Counted from the stretch's first letter, positions 33,055 through 42,490 are shown. The stretch: 64,000 nucleotides of DNA from Streptomyces antibioticus (GCF_001514065.1 NZ_KQ948430.1:181816-245815); one strand, 5' to 3'. Made by a program: numbers and translations. The notes: generated by a model from the sequence alone, not told the origin.

Positions 33055-33072
33055 TGAGACATTCATGTCTCA
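33055..33072. promoter_or_regulatory. Palindromic operator of the TetR-MFS operon
   Basis: Perfect inverted repeat TGAGACATTCATGTCTCA (8-bp arms, 2-bp centre), located 20-37 bp upstream of the TetR start. This is the expected form and place of a TetR binding site. Further TGAGAC half-sites occur on both sides (ATGAGACA at 33034-33041 and GTCTCAC at 33087-33093). Confidence 0.75.
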
Positions 33073-33117
33073 TTAAAGGCGTAAGCGTCTCACCCAGTGA
33101 TGTTGATCAGGGGTTTT

Positions 33118-34089
33118 TCAGTGCCAGGGCAGGCTGCCGCGCTTCTCCCAGTACGCCCGCGGCTCCTCCGCCAGCTCGGCCAGGCGGGCCAACTGGTCCT
33201 CGTCCAAGTCCACGACCGCCGCGTGCAGGTTGGACGCGAGCTGGTTGGTGGTCGCGGCTCCGGACAGGACGACACCGGCCCAGGGCTGCCGCAGGACGAG
33301 GGCGAGGGCGACCGCGTCGCAGCCGAGGGACGTTTCCGCCGCTACGGCCTTCAGGGCGTCCGGCGCGTACGGGTCCGCGAGCCTGCCGTTGGCCATGCCC
33401 TCCTTGACGATCACCGTCAGCCCGGCGTCGTGGGCCTCGGCGAGGGCGGGGGCGGCGGAGGTCTCCAGGGCGTTGTACGTCGACTGCACGGTACGGAAGA
33501 GGCGTTCGCCGTCCACCGTGACCTCCAGGGCGGCCCGGATGGCGTCCGCCTGGGCGGGGCCGCTGGTGGAGAAGCCGATGCTGATGCCGTCGGCGGCGGC
33601 CTCGGCGAGCCTGCCGTGGAGTTCCTTGTCGGTGAGGGCCGGACTGTCCGGGGTCACCGAGTGGATCTGGTAGAGGTCGAGGTGGTCGCCGAGGAGTGCG
33701 GCGGTCTCGCGGCGCTGACGCTCGTAGGTGTCGAGGCTGTGGTCCTTGACCTCGTGCTTCTCGGTGTCCGTGGACCAGGCGGCGGTGTAGGTGTAGCCCC
33801 ACTTGCTGCCGATGACCACGTCGTCGATGTCGGGGCGGGCGTTCAGCCAGTCGGCGAGGAACTCCTCCGAGCGGCCGTAGGAGCGGGCCGCGTCGAAGTA
33901 GCGGACGCCTTGGAAGTAGGCGGCGTCGAGGAGTTCGTGCGTGCGGGTTCGTAGCGCCTCGGCGCTCCGATTGTCTCCCAGGTCTTCGTCGCGGCCCAGG
34001 TTGATGTAGCCGGGGCGACCGACTGCGGCGAGGCCGAGGCCGATGTGGCAGGTGGGGGTGGTGGCTGTGGCGAGTCGGGCGAAGGGCAT
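33118..34089 (-). CDS. Aldo/keto reductase family oxidoreductase
   Basis: 323-aa NADPH-dependent TIM-barrel reductase. The catalytic tetrad is visible: Asp and Tyr in YFDAARSYGRSEEFLADWL, Lys in VVIGSKWGY, His in LYQIHSVTP. Phosphate-binding region VVLSGAATTNQLASNL near the C-terminus. ATG 34089 chosen for the N-terminus MPFARLATATTPTCHIGLGL; only a weak ribosome binding site. Substrate unknown. Confidence 0.88.
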   Translation of the reverse strand: MPFARLATATTPTCHIGLGLAAVGRPGYINLGRDEDLGDNRSAEALRTRTHELLDAAYFQGVRYFDAARSYGRSEEFLADWLNARPDIDDVVIGSKWGYTYTAAWSTDTEKHEVKDHSLDTYERQRRETAALLGDHLDLYQIHSVTPDSPALTDKELHGRLAEAAADGISIGFSTSGPAQADAIRAALEVTVDGERLFRTVQSTYNALETSAAPALAEAHDAGLTVIVKEGMANGRLADPYAPDALKAVAAETSLGCDAVALALVLRQPWAGVVLSGAATTNQLASNLHAAVVDLDEDQLARLAELAEEPRAYWEKRGSLPWH

Positions 34090-34147
34090 GCCCACAACGT
34101 AACGCGGGATGCCGTTCGCCGGAGAGCTCGGGTTGTGCGGTGACTTG

Positions 34148-34221
34148 GCGGGTGCCGGTGCTCCGTGGTTGCTCGCGCAGTTCCCCGCGCCCCCATAGGG
34201 CCTACGGCCCATGGGGGCGTT
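34148..34221 (-). repeat. Interspersed repeat (copy 2) with strong hairpin, argH terminator
   Basis: On the minus strand a 14-bp stem with one bulged base (34188-34202 with 34206-34219, loop TAC) is followed by the shared core GCGCGGGGAACTGCGCGA and CAACCACG. It begins 11 nt after the argH stop, so it probably terminates argH, and shares the core with copies 1 and 3. Confidence 0.8.
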
Positions 34222-34231
34222 GAAAACAGGC

Positions 34232-35671
<1,440 letters not shown>

Positions 35672-35690
35672 TCATCGCCGCATTCAAGGT

Positions 35691-35719
35691 TATGCATGAG
35701 TATGCAGACCTCTGCATGA
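35691..35719 (-). promoter_or_regulatory. Candidate tandem ARG boxes (ArgR sites) of argH
   Basis: Overlapping TATGCATGAGTATGCAG and TATGCAGACCTCTGCATGA, i.e. three TGCA-centred half-sites, 32-60 bp before the argH start. TGCAT(A) half-sites are typical of actinobacterial ARG boxes and match the type upstream of argC. Confidence 0.65.
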
Positions 35720-35855
35720 TTCGTCAATCTGACCCTCTTTTTGGTTTCCCTTTGAACATGGGAAACCGCTTGCTCGTACCTCACCCCGAACGCAGGCGCC
35801 GCGTTTGTACACACCAAGAACTCGAAGACACTCCCGACCCTTGTGAGGCATCCGC

Positions 35856-36767
35856 ATGTCCAGGGCTCTTCCTAAGTACAACAAGCGCCGCGTCGCCCTC
35901 ATCGGCAGCGCCACCGCACTGGCGCTGACCGGTGCGGTGATCGCCGGTTCCGCCCTCGCCGGGGAGAGCTCCAAGAGCAGCGGCGCCACCAACGCCCGCA
36001 CCCTGGCGAGCCCCGGCACCATCAGCTGCCCGGACGTCGCCTCCAAGCTCCCCGCGATCCCCGCCTCCGCGCAGGCCGAGGTGACCCGCAACCTCACCCT
36101 CCTCCAGACCCAGATCAACGAGGCCAACAAGCGCCTCGTCGACACCGTCGGCCAGGGCGGACCCAACTTCGTCCAGAACGCCATCCTCGGCCCCCTGAAG
36201 GACAAGCGGGTCGCGACGGTCAACCGGATCGCCACCGCCATCGGACGGACCGCCGCCAAGCCCCAGGGCCTGGACGCCCTCGCGCCCTGCGCCCTGAACG
36301 CCGGCGGCGCGGCAGGGAACACGGGGAACGCCGGAAACGCAGGGAACGCGGGCAACGCAGGGAAGAACACCGGCAACGCCGGAAACGCGGGCAACGCGGG
36401 CAACGCGGGGAACGCGGGGAACGCGGGGAACGCGGGCAAGAACACCGGCAACGCCGGCGCAGGCAACGCGGCGGTCGGCACCATCAGCTGCCCGGACGTC
36501 GCGTCCAAGCTCCCCGCCGTTCCGGCCTCCGCCAAGGCCGAGGTGGACCGCAACCTCGCCCTCCTCCAGACCCAGATCAACGAGGCCAACACGCGACTGG
36601 TCAACACGGTCGGCCAGGGCGGACCCAACTTCGTCCAGAACGCCATCCTCGGCCCGCTGAAGGACAAGCGGACGTCCACCATCGACCGCATCGCCATCTC
36701 CATCGGCCGGACCGCCGCGAAGCCGCAGGGCCTGAACTCCCTGGCTGCCTGCACGCTCACCAAGTGA
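35856..36767 (+). CDS. Secreted protein: duplicated domain joined by an Asn-Ala-Gly repeat linker
   Basis: 303 aa. Signal peptide about 1-36 (RVALIGSATALALTGAVIAGSALAGE). Two copies of a ~95-residue domain, from GTISCPDVASKLPA (residues 54 and 208) through TQINEANKRLVDTVGQGGPNFVQNAILGPLKDKR-like blocks to AKPQGL, each with a Cys near either end (one likely disulfide per domain). Between them is a ~60-residue linker built of GNA/NAG triplets with two KNTG breaks. ATG 35856 has GAGG upstream. I do not recognise the family; an extracellular or cell-wall role is likely. Strong purifying similarity of the copies suggests recent duplication. Confidence 0.85.
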   Translation: MSRALPKYNKRRVALIGSATALALTGAVIAGSALAGESSKSSGATNARTLASPGTISCPDVASKLPAIPASAQAEVTRNLTLLQTQINEANKRLVDTVGQGGPNFVQNAILGPLKDKRVATVNRIATAIGRTAAKPQGLDALAPCALNAGGAAGNTGNAGNAGNAGNAGKNTGNAGNAGNAGNAGNAGNAGNAGKNTGNAGAGNAAVGTISCPDVASKLPAVPASAKAEVDRNLALLQTQINEANTRLVNTVGQGGPNFVQNAILGPLKDKRTSTIDRIAISIGRTAAKPQGLNSLAACTLTK

Positions 36768-36781
36768 CGTGACAGGCGCTG

Positions 36782-36817
36782 TGGCCGCCCCGTGTTCTGC
36801 GCCGGCCGGGGCGGCCA
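36782..36817 (+). terminator. Terminator of the duplicated-domain protein gene
   Basis: 11-bp perfect stem TGGCCGCCCCG (36782-36792)/CGGGGCGGCCA (36807-36817), 14-nt loop, 14 nt after the stop codon. Confidence 0.75.
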
Positions 36818-36852
36818 TGGCGGGATCCAGGCAAACGGAGCCCGCTATTCAT

Positions 36853-36881
36853 TAGACAGGCGAAAGATCTGCGCCCATAAT
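36853..36881 (+). promoter_or_regulatory. Leaderless promoter of the PNPOx-family gene
   Basis: TAGACA (36853-36858), spacer of exactly 17 bp, CATAAT (36876-36881); the start codon at 36890 lies 8 nt beyond the -10, so the mRNA should start at or next to the ATG. There is no ribosome binding site. Confidence 0.7.
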
Positions 36882-36889
36882 CGTTAGAC

Positions 36890-37477
36890 ATGGGAAAGAC
36901 TTACGAACGCATAGACGGCAGGCTGCGCACTTTCATCGAGGCGCAGCCTCTTTTTTTCACCGCGACCGCCCCGCTGGCGGGTGACGGCACGGTCAACCTC
37001 TCCCCCAAGGGCCTCAAGGGCTCCTTCAAGGTCATCGACGAACTGACCGTCGCCTACCTGGACTTCGCCGGGTCCACCGCCGAGACGGTCGCGCATCTGC
37101 GGGAGAACGGCCGAATCACGCTCATGTGGTGCGCCTTCCAGGGCCCGCCCAACATCGTCCGGGTGCACGGCGAGGGCGAGGCGGTACTGCGCGACGACCC
37201 CCGCTTCAAGGAACTGCTCACGCACTTCCCGGACATCGACCCGAGCCTGCACGGCCTGCGGGCGATCATCGTGGTGACGGCCCGGCAGGTCCGGGACTCC
37301 TGCGGCTACGCGGTGCCCTTCATGACGTACGACGAGGACCGCGACCTGCACGCCCGGCGCTTCGCGCGTGAGGACGACGAATCCCTCAGCGCCTACTTCG
37401 CCAAGAAGGAGCACATCGCGACCAGCCTGGATGGCCTACCCGGGCTGCCGCTGCCGTTGCCGCCCTCTACCGTCTGA
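36890..37477 (+). CDS. Pyridoxamine 5'-phosphate oxidase-family flavin/heme protein
   Basis: 195-aa split-barrel protein: MGKTYERIDGRLRTFIEAQPLFFTATAPL, VNLSPKGLKGSFKVID, YLDFAGSTAETVAHLRENGRITLMWCAFQGPPNIVRVHG. This is the subgroup that binds FMN (or F420) rather than making PLP. Leaderless start at 36890. Followed at 3 nt by the L,D-transpeptidase gene, so the two are probably co-transcribed. Confidence 0.85.
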   Translation: MGKTYERIDGRLRTFIEAQPLFFTATAPLAGDGTVNLSPKGLKGSFKVIDELTVAYLDFAGSTAETVAHLRENGRITLMWCAFQGPPNIVRVHGEGEAVLRDDPRFKELLTHFPDIDPSLHGLRAIIVVTARQVRDSCGYAVPFMTYDEDRDLHARRFAREDDESLSAYFAKKEHIATSLDGLPGLPLPLPPSTV

Positions 37478-37480
37478 GCC

Positions 37481-38185
37481 ATGGGCTCCCCCGCCGTCGC
37501 CACGGCTCTCGTGTCCGCGTCCCTCCTCGTGCTCGGCGCCGCGCCCGCCGGTGGGCAGCCGCCGCTTCCCTTCCGGATGGCCGACGCCGGGGGCGGCACC
37601 CAGCTGATCACCGCGGTGGCTGCGAAGGCCTCCGCCACCTCCGGCACGGTCACCTGGTGGGAGCTCGACAACGGGTGGTGGGTGAAGGCCGGTTCGGCCA
37701 AGGCGCGGTTCGGGGCGAACGGCCTCGTGGAGGGTTCCGCGCGCAAGCAGGGCACGAACACGACGCCGGCAGGGTTGTACGAGCTGCCGTACGCCTTCGG
37801 CATCAAGGCCGCGCCGCGCGGGACGTCGTACAAGTACCGTCCCGTGCGCCAGAAATCGTGGTGGTGTCAGGACAACGAATCGCGGGTCTACAACCGTTGG
37901 AGCGAGCCCCGCGCCAAGGACTGCCGGGCCGGCGAGTCCGAGCATCTGATCGCGTACGAGAAGCAGTACGCGTACGCGCTGGTGATCGGGTTCAACTACG
38001 CGAAGCCGGTGCGGGGGCGGGGTGCCGGGATCTTCCTCCATGTCAACGGGAGGGGGGCGACGGCCGGTTGTGTGTCCGTGTCGGCGGACGCGATGCGCCG
38101 GATCCTGAAGTGGGCCGATCCCGGGCAGGCGCCGCACATCGCGATCGGTACGACGGGCGGGCGGACGGCGATCACCCGGTACTGA
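37481..38185 (+). CDS. L,D-transpeptidase-like (YkuD-fold) exported protein
   Basis: 234 aa with an N-terminal signal peptide (ATALVSASLLVLGAAPAGG). The catalytic motif FLHVNGRGATAGCVSVS contains the nucleophile Cys and the His of the YkuD fold, used for 3-3 cross-linking of peptidoglycan. Tyr/Trp-rich middle (WWELDNGWWVKAGSAKARFG). No strong ribosome binding site; the start at 37481 is 3 nt after the previous stop, suggesting translational re-initiation. The end overlaps the convergent kinase gene by 14 bp. Confidence 0.85.
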   Translation: MGSPAVATALVSASLLVLGAAPAGGQPPLPFRMADAGGGTQLITAVAAKASATSGTVTWWELDNGWWVKAGSAKARFGANGLVEGSARKQGTNTTPAGLYELPYAFGIKAAPRGTSYKYRPVRQKSWWCQDNESRVYNRWSEPRAKDCRAGESEHLIAYEKQYAYALVIGFNYAKPVRGRGAGIFLHVNGRGATAGCVSVSADAMRRILKWADPGQAPHIAIGTTGGRTAITRY

Positions 38186-39674
38186 GCCGGACGGTGAAGG
38201 TGGTCGAGCCCTGTGCGCTGCGCAGGCTCACCTCTCCGCCGTGTGCCTCGGCCACCGCGGCCACGATCGACAGGCCCAGGCCCGCGCCGCCGCCCGGGGC
38301 GTCGGTGCGGCGGCGGTCGGCGCGGGTGAAGCGTTCGAAGACGCCGGGCTGGATGTCCTCGGGCACGCCGGGGCCGTCGTCGTGGACCGTGAGGACGGCC
38401 GTGGCGGCCTCGACCCCGGCCTTGGACCCGGCCTTGGACCCGGCCCTGGCCTCGGTCTCCAGGGAGACCGTCACCTTGGTGCCCACAGGTGTGTGCCCAC
38501 GCGCGTTGGCCAACAGGTTGGCCAACAGCTGTTGCAGTCGGTGGGCGTCACCCGTGACCGTGACCGGTTCCTCGGGGAGTTCCAGCGTCCAGCGGTGATC
38601 GGGGCCCGCGGCCCGGGCGTCCGTCACCGCGTCCAGGACCAGCATGGTGAGGTCGACCGGGTCGCGCTCCAGGGGGCGGCCCGCGTCCAGCCGGGCCAGC
38701 AGCAGCATCTCGTCGACCATCTCGCCCATGCGGGCCGACTCGGCGGCGATGCGCTCCAGGGCCCGGGTGATCTCCGGCGGGACCGGGCCGGGGTGCAGCA
38801 GTGCCAGTTCCGCGTGGCCGCGCACCGACGCCACCGGGGTGCGCAGCTCATGGCTGGCGTCGGCGGCGAAGCTGCGCAGCCGCTCCTCGCTCGCGTGCCG
38901 CTTGGTGAGCGCGTCCTCGACATGGCCCAGCATGCGGTTGAAGGCGCCGGCGACCTGGCCGACCTCGCTGCGGGCGTCGGACTCCGGGGCCCGCGGCGGC
39001 AGCGCCACCTCGCCGCTGGCCAGCGGGAGTTCGCTGACCCGGGTGGCGGTCGCCGCGACCCGGCTCAGCGGGCGGAGCGACCAGCGCACCCAGAGCGCCC
39101 CGGCCACGCCGGTGACGGTGAGGGCGAGGCCGAAGACGATCCCGGCGAGCAGTTCGAGGCGGTGGACCGTGGCCTCGACGGGCTCCAGGGGCAGGCCGGT
39201 GATCAGGACGTCGCCGTCCTTGCCGCTCGTCACCAGCACGCGGTAGTCGTCGAGCGCCTTGAGGTCGACGGTGTGGGCCCTGCCGTCGGCCGGGATCGAG
39301 GCGAGCCGCTTCTCGTCGCCCCGGGTCAGCGAGACGTTCTCGGTGCCGCTCGGGCGGACGACCGCCGCGTGGGTGGCCGTGCCGTCGACCAGCCGGGCGC
39401 CGAAGGTGCCGGTGGCCTGGCGGCGGGTGTCGCCGCGTTCGTCGCCGTCGTGGTCGTCGGGAAGGGTTCCGTTGTGCTCCAGGCTCACCGCGAATCGGTT
39501 CCCGGCCTCGGTCAGCTGCTCGTCGAGGCGGCCGACGAGAAAGCCCTGGAGCCCGACGACGGCCGCCAGGCCGACCGCGGCACAGCTCACCGCCAGCAGG
39601 ACCACCAGGCCGCAGGTGAGCCGGGCGCGCAGGGTGTGCGGGCGGGGCAGACGGCGCAGGAGAGCGCGGGTCAC
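38172..39674 (-). CDS. Sensor histidine kinase of a two-component system
   Basis: 500 aa. Membrane helices at about 17-40 and 165-190 enclose an extracellular sensor domain; HAMP follows, then HisKA with phosphorylated His in ASHELRTPVASVRGH and HATPase motifs (LLANLLANARGHTP, DDGPGVPED, GAGLGLSIV). An inserted repeat KAGSKAG lies inside the ATPase domain. GTG 39674 overlaps the regulator stop as GTGA. Located divergent from the ferric-reductase/FMN genes, so probably controls them. Confidence 0.93.
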   Translation of the reverse strand: MTRALLRRLPRPHTLRARLTCGLVVLLAVSCAAVGLAAVVGLQGFLVGRLDEQLTEAGNRFAVSLEHNGTLPDDHDGDERGDTRRQATGTFGARLVDGTATHAAVVRPSGTENVSLTRGDEKRLASIPADGRAHTVDLKALDDYRVLVTSGKDGDVLITGLPLEPVEATVHRLELLAGIVFGLALTVTGVAGALWVRWSLRPLSRVAATATRVSELPLASGEVALPPRAPESDARSEVGQVAGAFNRMLGHVEDALTKRHASEERLRSFAADASHELRTPVASVRGHAELALLHPGPVPPEITRALERIAAESARMGEMVDEMLLLARLDAGRPLERDPVDLTMLVLDAVTDARAAGPDHRWTLELPEEPVTVTGDAHRLQQLLANLLANARGHTPVGTKVTVSLETEARAGSKAGSKAGVEAATAVLTVHDDGPGVPEDIQPGVFERFTRADRRRTDAPGGGAGLGLSIVAAVAEAHGGEVSLRSAQGSTTFTVRLSTG

Positions 39675-40411
39675 GGGGTCACCGGCTTGAGCACGTATCC
39701 GGCGCCGCGCACGGTGTGGATCATCGGCTCCCGGCCCGCGTCCACCTTCTTGCGCAGGTAGGAGATGTACAGCTCGACGACATGAGCGCGGCCGCCGAAG
39801 TCGTAGGACCACACCCGGTCGAGGATCTGGGCCTTGCTGAGCACCCGGCGCGGGTTGCGCATGAGGAAGCGGAGCAGTTCGAACTCGGTCGGGGACAGTT
39901 CGATCAGCTCACCCGCGCGGGTCACCTCGCGGGCGTCCTCGTCCATGACCAGGTCGCCGATGGTCAGCCGCGGGCCTTCCTCCAGCTGCCGGGCCATGCC
40001 GGCGCGGCGCAGCAGTCCGCGCAGCCGGGCGACGACCTCCTCCAGGCTGAAAGGCTTGGTGACGTAGTCGTCGCCGCCCGCCGTGATCCCGGCGATCCGG
40101 TCCTCGACGGCGTCCCGGGCGGTGAGGAAGAGCACGCACACGTCGGGCTTCACGGCGTGCAGGCCGCGCAGCACGGCGAAGCCGTCGGTGTCGGGCAGCA
40201 TCACGTCCAGGACGACGGCGTCGGGCAGCAGCTCGCGGGCCGCGGCGACCGCCGAGGCCCCGTCGCCGGCGGTGCGGACCTGCCAGCCCTCGTAGCGCAG
40301 GGCGCCGGACAGGACCTCGGCGAGGTCCTCGTCGTCGTCCACGACGAGGACGCGCAGCGGGGTGCCGTCGGGGCGGGCGAGGGCGGGGCGGCCGGAGCGG
40401 GTGGTGTTCAT
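39671..40411 (-). CDS. OmpR-family response regulator
   Basis: 246 aa. Receiver domain with acidic pocket VVDDDED, phosphorylated Asp in VVLDVMLPDTDG, LFLTARDAVEDRIAGITAGGDDYVTKPFS; C-terminal winged helix (ELSPTEFELLRFLMRNPRRVLSKAQIL ... HVVELYISYLRKKVD). ATG 40411 with GAAGGG upstream. First gene of the pair; repeats in its upstream region are probably its own binding sites. Confidence 0.94.
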   Translation of the reverse strand: MNTTRSGRPALARPDGTPLRVLVVDDDEDLAEVLSGALRYEGWQVRTAGDGASAVAAARELLPDAVVLDVMLPDTDGFAVLRGLHAVKPDVCVLFLTARDAVEDRIAGITAGGDDYVTKPFSLEEVVARLRGLLRRAGMARQLEEGPRLTIGDLVMDEDAREVTRAGELIELSPTEFELLRFLMRNPRRVLSKAQILDRVWSYDFGGRAHVVELYISYLRKKVDAGREPMIHTVRGAGYVLKPVTP

Positions 40412-40484
40412 GGCCCTTCACAGGTGTGGTGTGCGTGGCGCTTCCAGGATCGCCCCTGGCGGGTCACCGTCGCGCCCCCGGTTG

Positions 40485-40537
40485 CTCTGAGTTTCCTCTG
40501 AGTGCGCTCTGAGGGAGCCGCTTCAGAGGGTTCTGAG
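40485..40537. promoter_or_regulatory. Direct-repeat binding region for the response regulator
   Basis: CTCTGAG occurs at 40485, 40496 and 40507, each 11 bp apart, with a reversed copy (TTCAGAG, 40522-40528) and a further TTCTGAG at 40531. Eleven-base spacing is the helical register used by OmpR/PhoP-type dimers. The site lies between the divergent regulator gene and the oxidoreductase genes. Confidence 0.7.
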
Positions 40538-40585
40538 AAGTTCGGCCCGCACAGTGGCGTCCTGGCAGGACGAAAGGACGTACGC

Positions 40586-40615
40586 ATGACCACCCTGAAC
40601 GAGGCGTACTCATGA
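40586..40615 (+). CDS. 9-aa upstream ORF overlapping the first ferric-reductase gene
   Basis: ATG at 40586 (MTTLNEAYS, stop 40613-40615), preceded by GAAAGGACG, ends in an ATGA overlap with the start at 40612. Its start codons read the same first three codons ATG-ACC-ACC as the main gene. May couple translation; existence as a functional peptide is unproven. Confidence 0.45.
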   Translation: MTTLNEAYS

Positions 40616-41961
40616 CCACCGTGTACGAGCGGACGGCGCCGCCCGTGCCGCGCGCCGCCCCGCGCTCCCCCGCGGGCCCGCTGCTCGTCCTGCTGTGGGG
40701 CGGGGCTGCGGGCGCGGTCGCGCTGTGGTGGGCGAACACCGCTTCCGTGGTCGGGGCGGCCGGCTGGCTGACGAACGCCGGGCGGATCGCCGGGCTGCTG
40801 TGCGGGTACGCCTGTGCCGTGCTGGTCGGGCTGATGGCGCGGGTGCCGCTGCTGGAGCGCCGGATCGGCTCGGACCGGGTGGCGCGCTGGCACGCGATGG
40901 CGGGCCGCTACACGATCGGTCTGCTGGTGGCGCACATGGTGCTCATCCTGGCCGGCTACGCCGCCCAGGACGGCCAGTCGCTCTGGCACGAGACGGTGAC
41001 GGTGGTCCTCGACTACCCGGAGATGCTGAAGGCGACCGCCGGCACGCTGGTCCTCCTCGCGGTGGGTGTCACCTCGGCGCGGGCCGTGCGGCGCCGGGTC
41101 GGGCACGAGTTCTGGTACTACGTCCATCTGCTGACGTACGCGGCCGTGTTCCTGACCTTCTTCCACCAGGTCCAGCTGGGCTCCGACCTCACGGCCGGCC
41201 CGGTGCGGGCCGCCTGGTACGCGCTGTACCTGGGAGTGGCGGCGCTGGTGCTGTGGTTCCGGGTGCTCGTGCCGGTGCGGCTGAATCTGCGGCACCGGCT
41301 GCGGGTGGAGTCCGTGCACCGGGAGGCGCCGGACGTGTGGTCCGTCGTCGTGCACGGGCAGGGGCTGGAGCGACTGGGCGCCCAGGCCGGGCAGTTCTTC
41401 CGCTGGCGGTTCCTCACCCCGGGCATGTGGGGCACGTCGACGCCGTACTCTCTGTCGGCGCCGCCCCGCGGGGACCGGATGCGGATCACGGTGAAGGCGC
41501 TCGGCGACCACAGCACCGCCGTGGCGCTGCTGCGGCCCGGCACCCGGGTGTGGGCGGAGGGGCCGTACGGCGCGCTGACCGCCGAACGGCGCACCTCGCA
41601 CCGGGCGTTGCTCATCGCGGGCGGCGTCGGTGTCACCCCGCTACGGGCGCTGTTCGAGACGCTGCCGGGCGAGGTGACGCTGCTGTACCGGGCACGGACG
41701 GTCGAAGGCCTGGCGCTGGGCGGCGAGTTGGAGGCCCTGGCGCGGTGGCGCGGGGCGCGGGTGCACTACCTGCTCAACGGGCCGGACGGCGAACGTCCGC
41801 GCCTGAGCGCCGAGTTGTTGCGAGCGGCCGTACCCGAGGGGTTGGCCGGGCACGACGTGTACCTGTGCGGACCTGACGGCTTCGCCCGTGAGGTGTACGG
41901 GGCGCTGCGAGCCGCCGGGGTGCCCGACCGCCGTATCCACCACGAGTCGTTCGAGTTGTGA
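40612..41961 (+). CDS. Ferric-reductase-like transmembrane NAD(P)H oxidoreductase 1
   Basis: 449 aa. N-terminal half: six helices, heme-binding His pairs in WHAMAGRYTIGLLVAHMVL and YVHLLTYAAVFLTFFHQ (14 residues apart, two b-type hemes). C-terminal half: FAD domain (FRWRF, TPYSLSAPP) and NAD(P)H domain (GGVGVTPLRALFE, YLCGPDGFAREVY, ending RIHHESFEL). It would take electrons from NAD(P)H and pass them through hemes to the outside face. GAGG lies 7 nt before the ATG. Ends 10 nt before its FMN-protein partner. Confidence 0.9.
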   Translation: MTTVYERTAPPVPRAAPRSPAGPLLVLLWGGAAGAVALWWANTASVVGAAGWLTNAGRIAGLLCGYACAVLVGLMARVPLLERRIGSDRVARWHAMAGRYTIGLLVAHMVLILAGYAAQDGQSLWHETVTVVLDYPEMLKATAGTLVLLAVGVTSARAVRRRVGHEFWYYVHLLTYAAVFLTFFHQVQLGSDLTAGPVRAAWYALYLGVAALVLWFRVLVPVRLNLRHRLRVESVHREAPDVWSVVVHGQGLERLGAQAGQFFRWRFLTPGMWGTSTPYSLSAPPRGDRMRITVKALGDHSTAVALLRPGTRVWAEGPYGALTAERRTSHRALLIAGGVGVTPLRALFETLPGEVTLLYRARTVEGLALGGELEALARWRGARVHYLLNGPDGERPRLSAELLRAAVPEGLAGHDVYLCGPDGFAREVYGALRAAGVPDRRIHHESFEL

Positions 41962-41971
41962 GGCCACGCAC

Positions 41972-42415
41972 GTGCACGCACTGAGGAAGAACCATCCGCT
42001 GCGCCGGATCGTGCTGGCGAGCGCCGCCACCGTCTCGGGCATGGTCCTGCTGTTGTCGCTGAAGCCGCACGACACCCCGGCCGCCATAGCCGTCACGTCC
42101 CCCTCGGCGAACCCCTCCACGGCCCCCTCGGCGGCGGGGACGGGCACGTTCACCGGCGACTCGGTGCAGACCCGCTGGGGGCCCGTCCAGGTCCGGATCA
42201 CGGTCAAGGGCGGCAAGCTCACCGACGTCACGGCGGTCGCCTACCCGTCGGACAATCCGCGGGACCAGGAGATCAACAGCTACGCCCTCCCCCGGCTGCG
42301 GACCGAGGCCCTCCAGGCGCAGAGCGCGGACATCGACACGGTCTCGGGGGCCACCTACACGAGCGACGGTTACCGCCAGTCGCTCCAGTCCGCCCTCGAC
42401 TCGGCGACCGGCTGA
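41972..42415 (+). CDS. Exported FMN-binding-domain protein (one domain)
   Basis: 147 aa. N-terminal anchor with an RR-hydrophobic pattern (NHPLRRIVLASAATVSGMVLLLSL), disordered linker, then an FMN_bind domain (VRITVKGGKLTDVTAVAYPSD) with the flavinylation motif DTVSGATYTS, whose Thr takes FMN from ApbE. So it should carry covalent FMN on the outside and receive electrons from the preceding reductase. GTG 41972 with GAGG 8 nt upstream. Confidence 0.88.
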   Translation: MHALRKNHPLRRIVLASAATVSGMVLLLSLKPHDTPAAIAVTSPSANPSTAPSAAGTGTFTGDSVQTRWGPVQVRITVKGGKLTDVTAVAYPSDNPRDQEINSYALPRLRTEALQAQSADIDTVSGATYTSDGYRQSLQSALDSATG

Positions 42416-42490
42416 ACACCCAGGCGTCACGGCACGTATCTCAGGGCCAAGGGACCACGCCACCCCCCTTGCCCCGCTCCCGGAGGAATC

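Noticed and set aside
36308-36470. CRISPR-like repeat array
   Set aside because: Units of 9 bases with no spacers, inside an open frame of a secreted protein; a codon repeat, not CRISPR.
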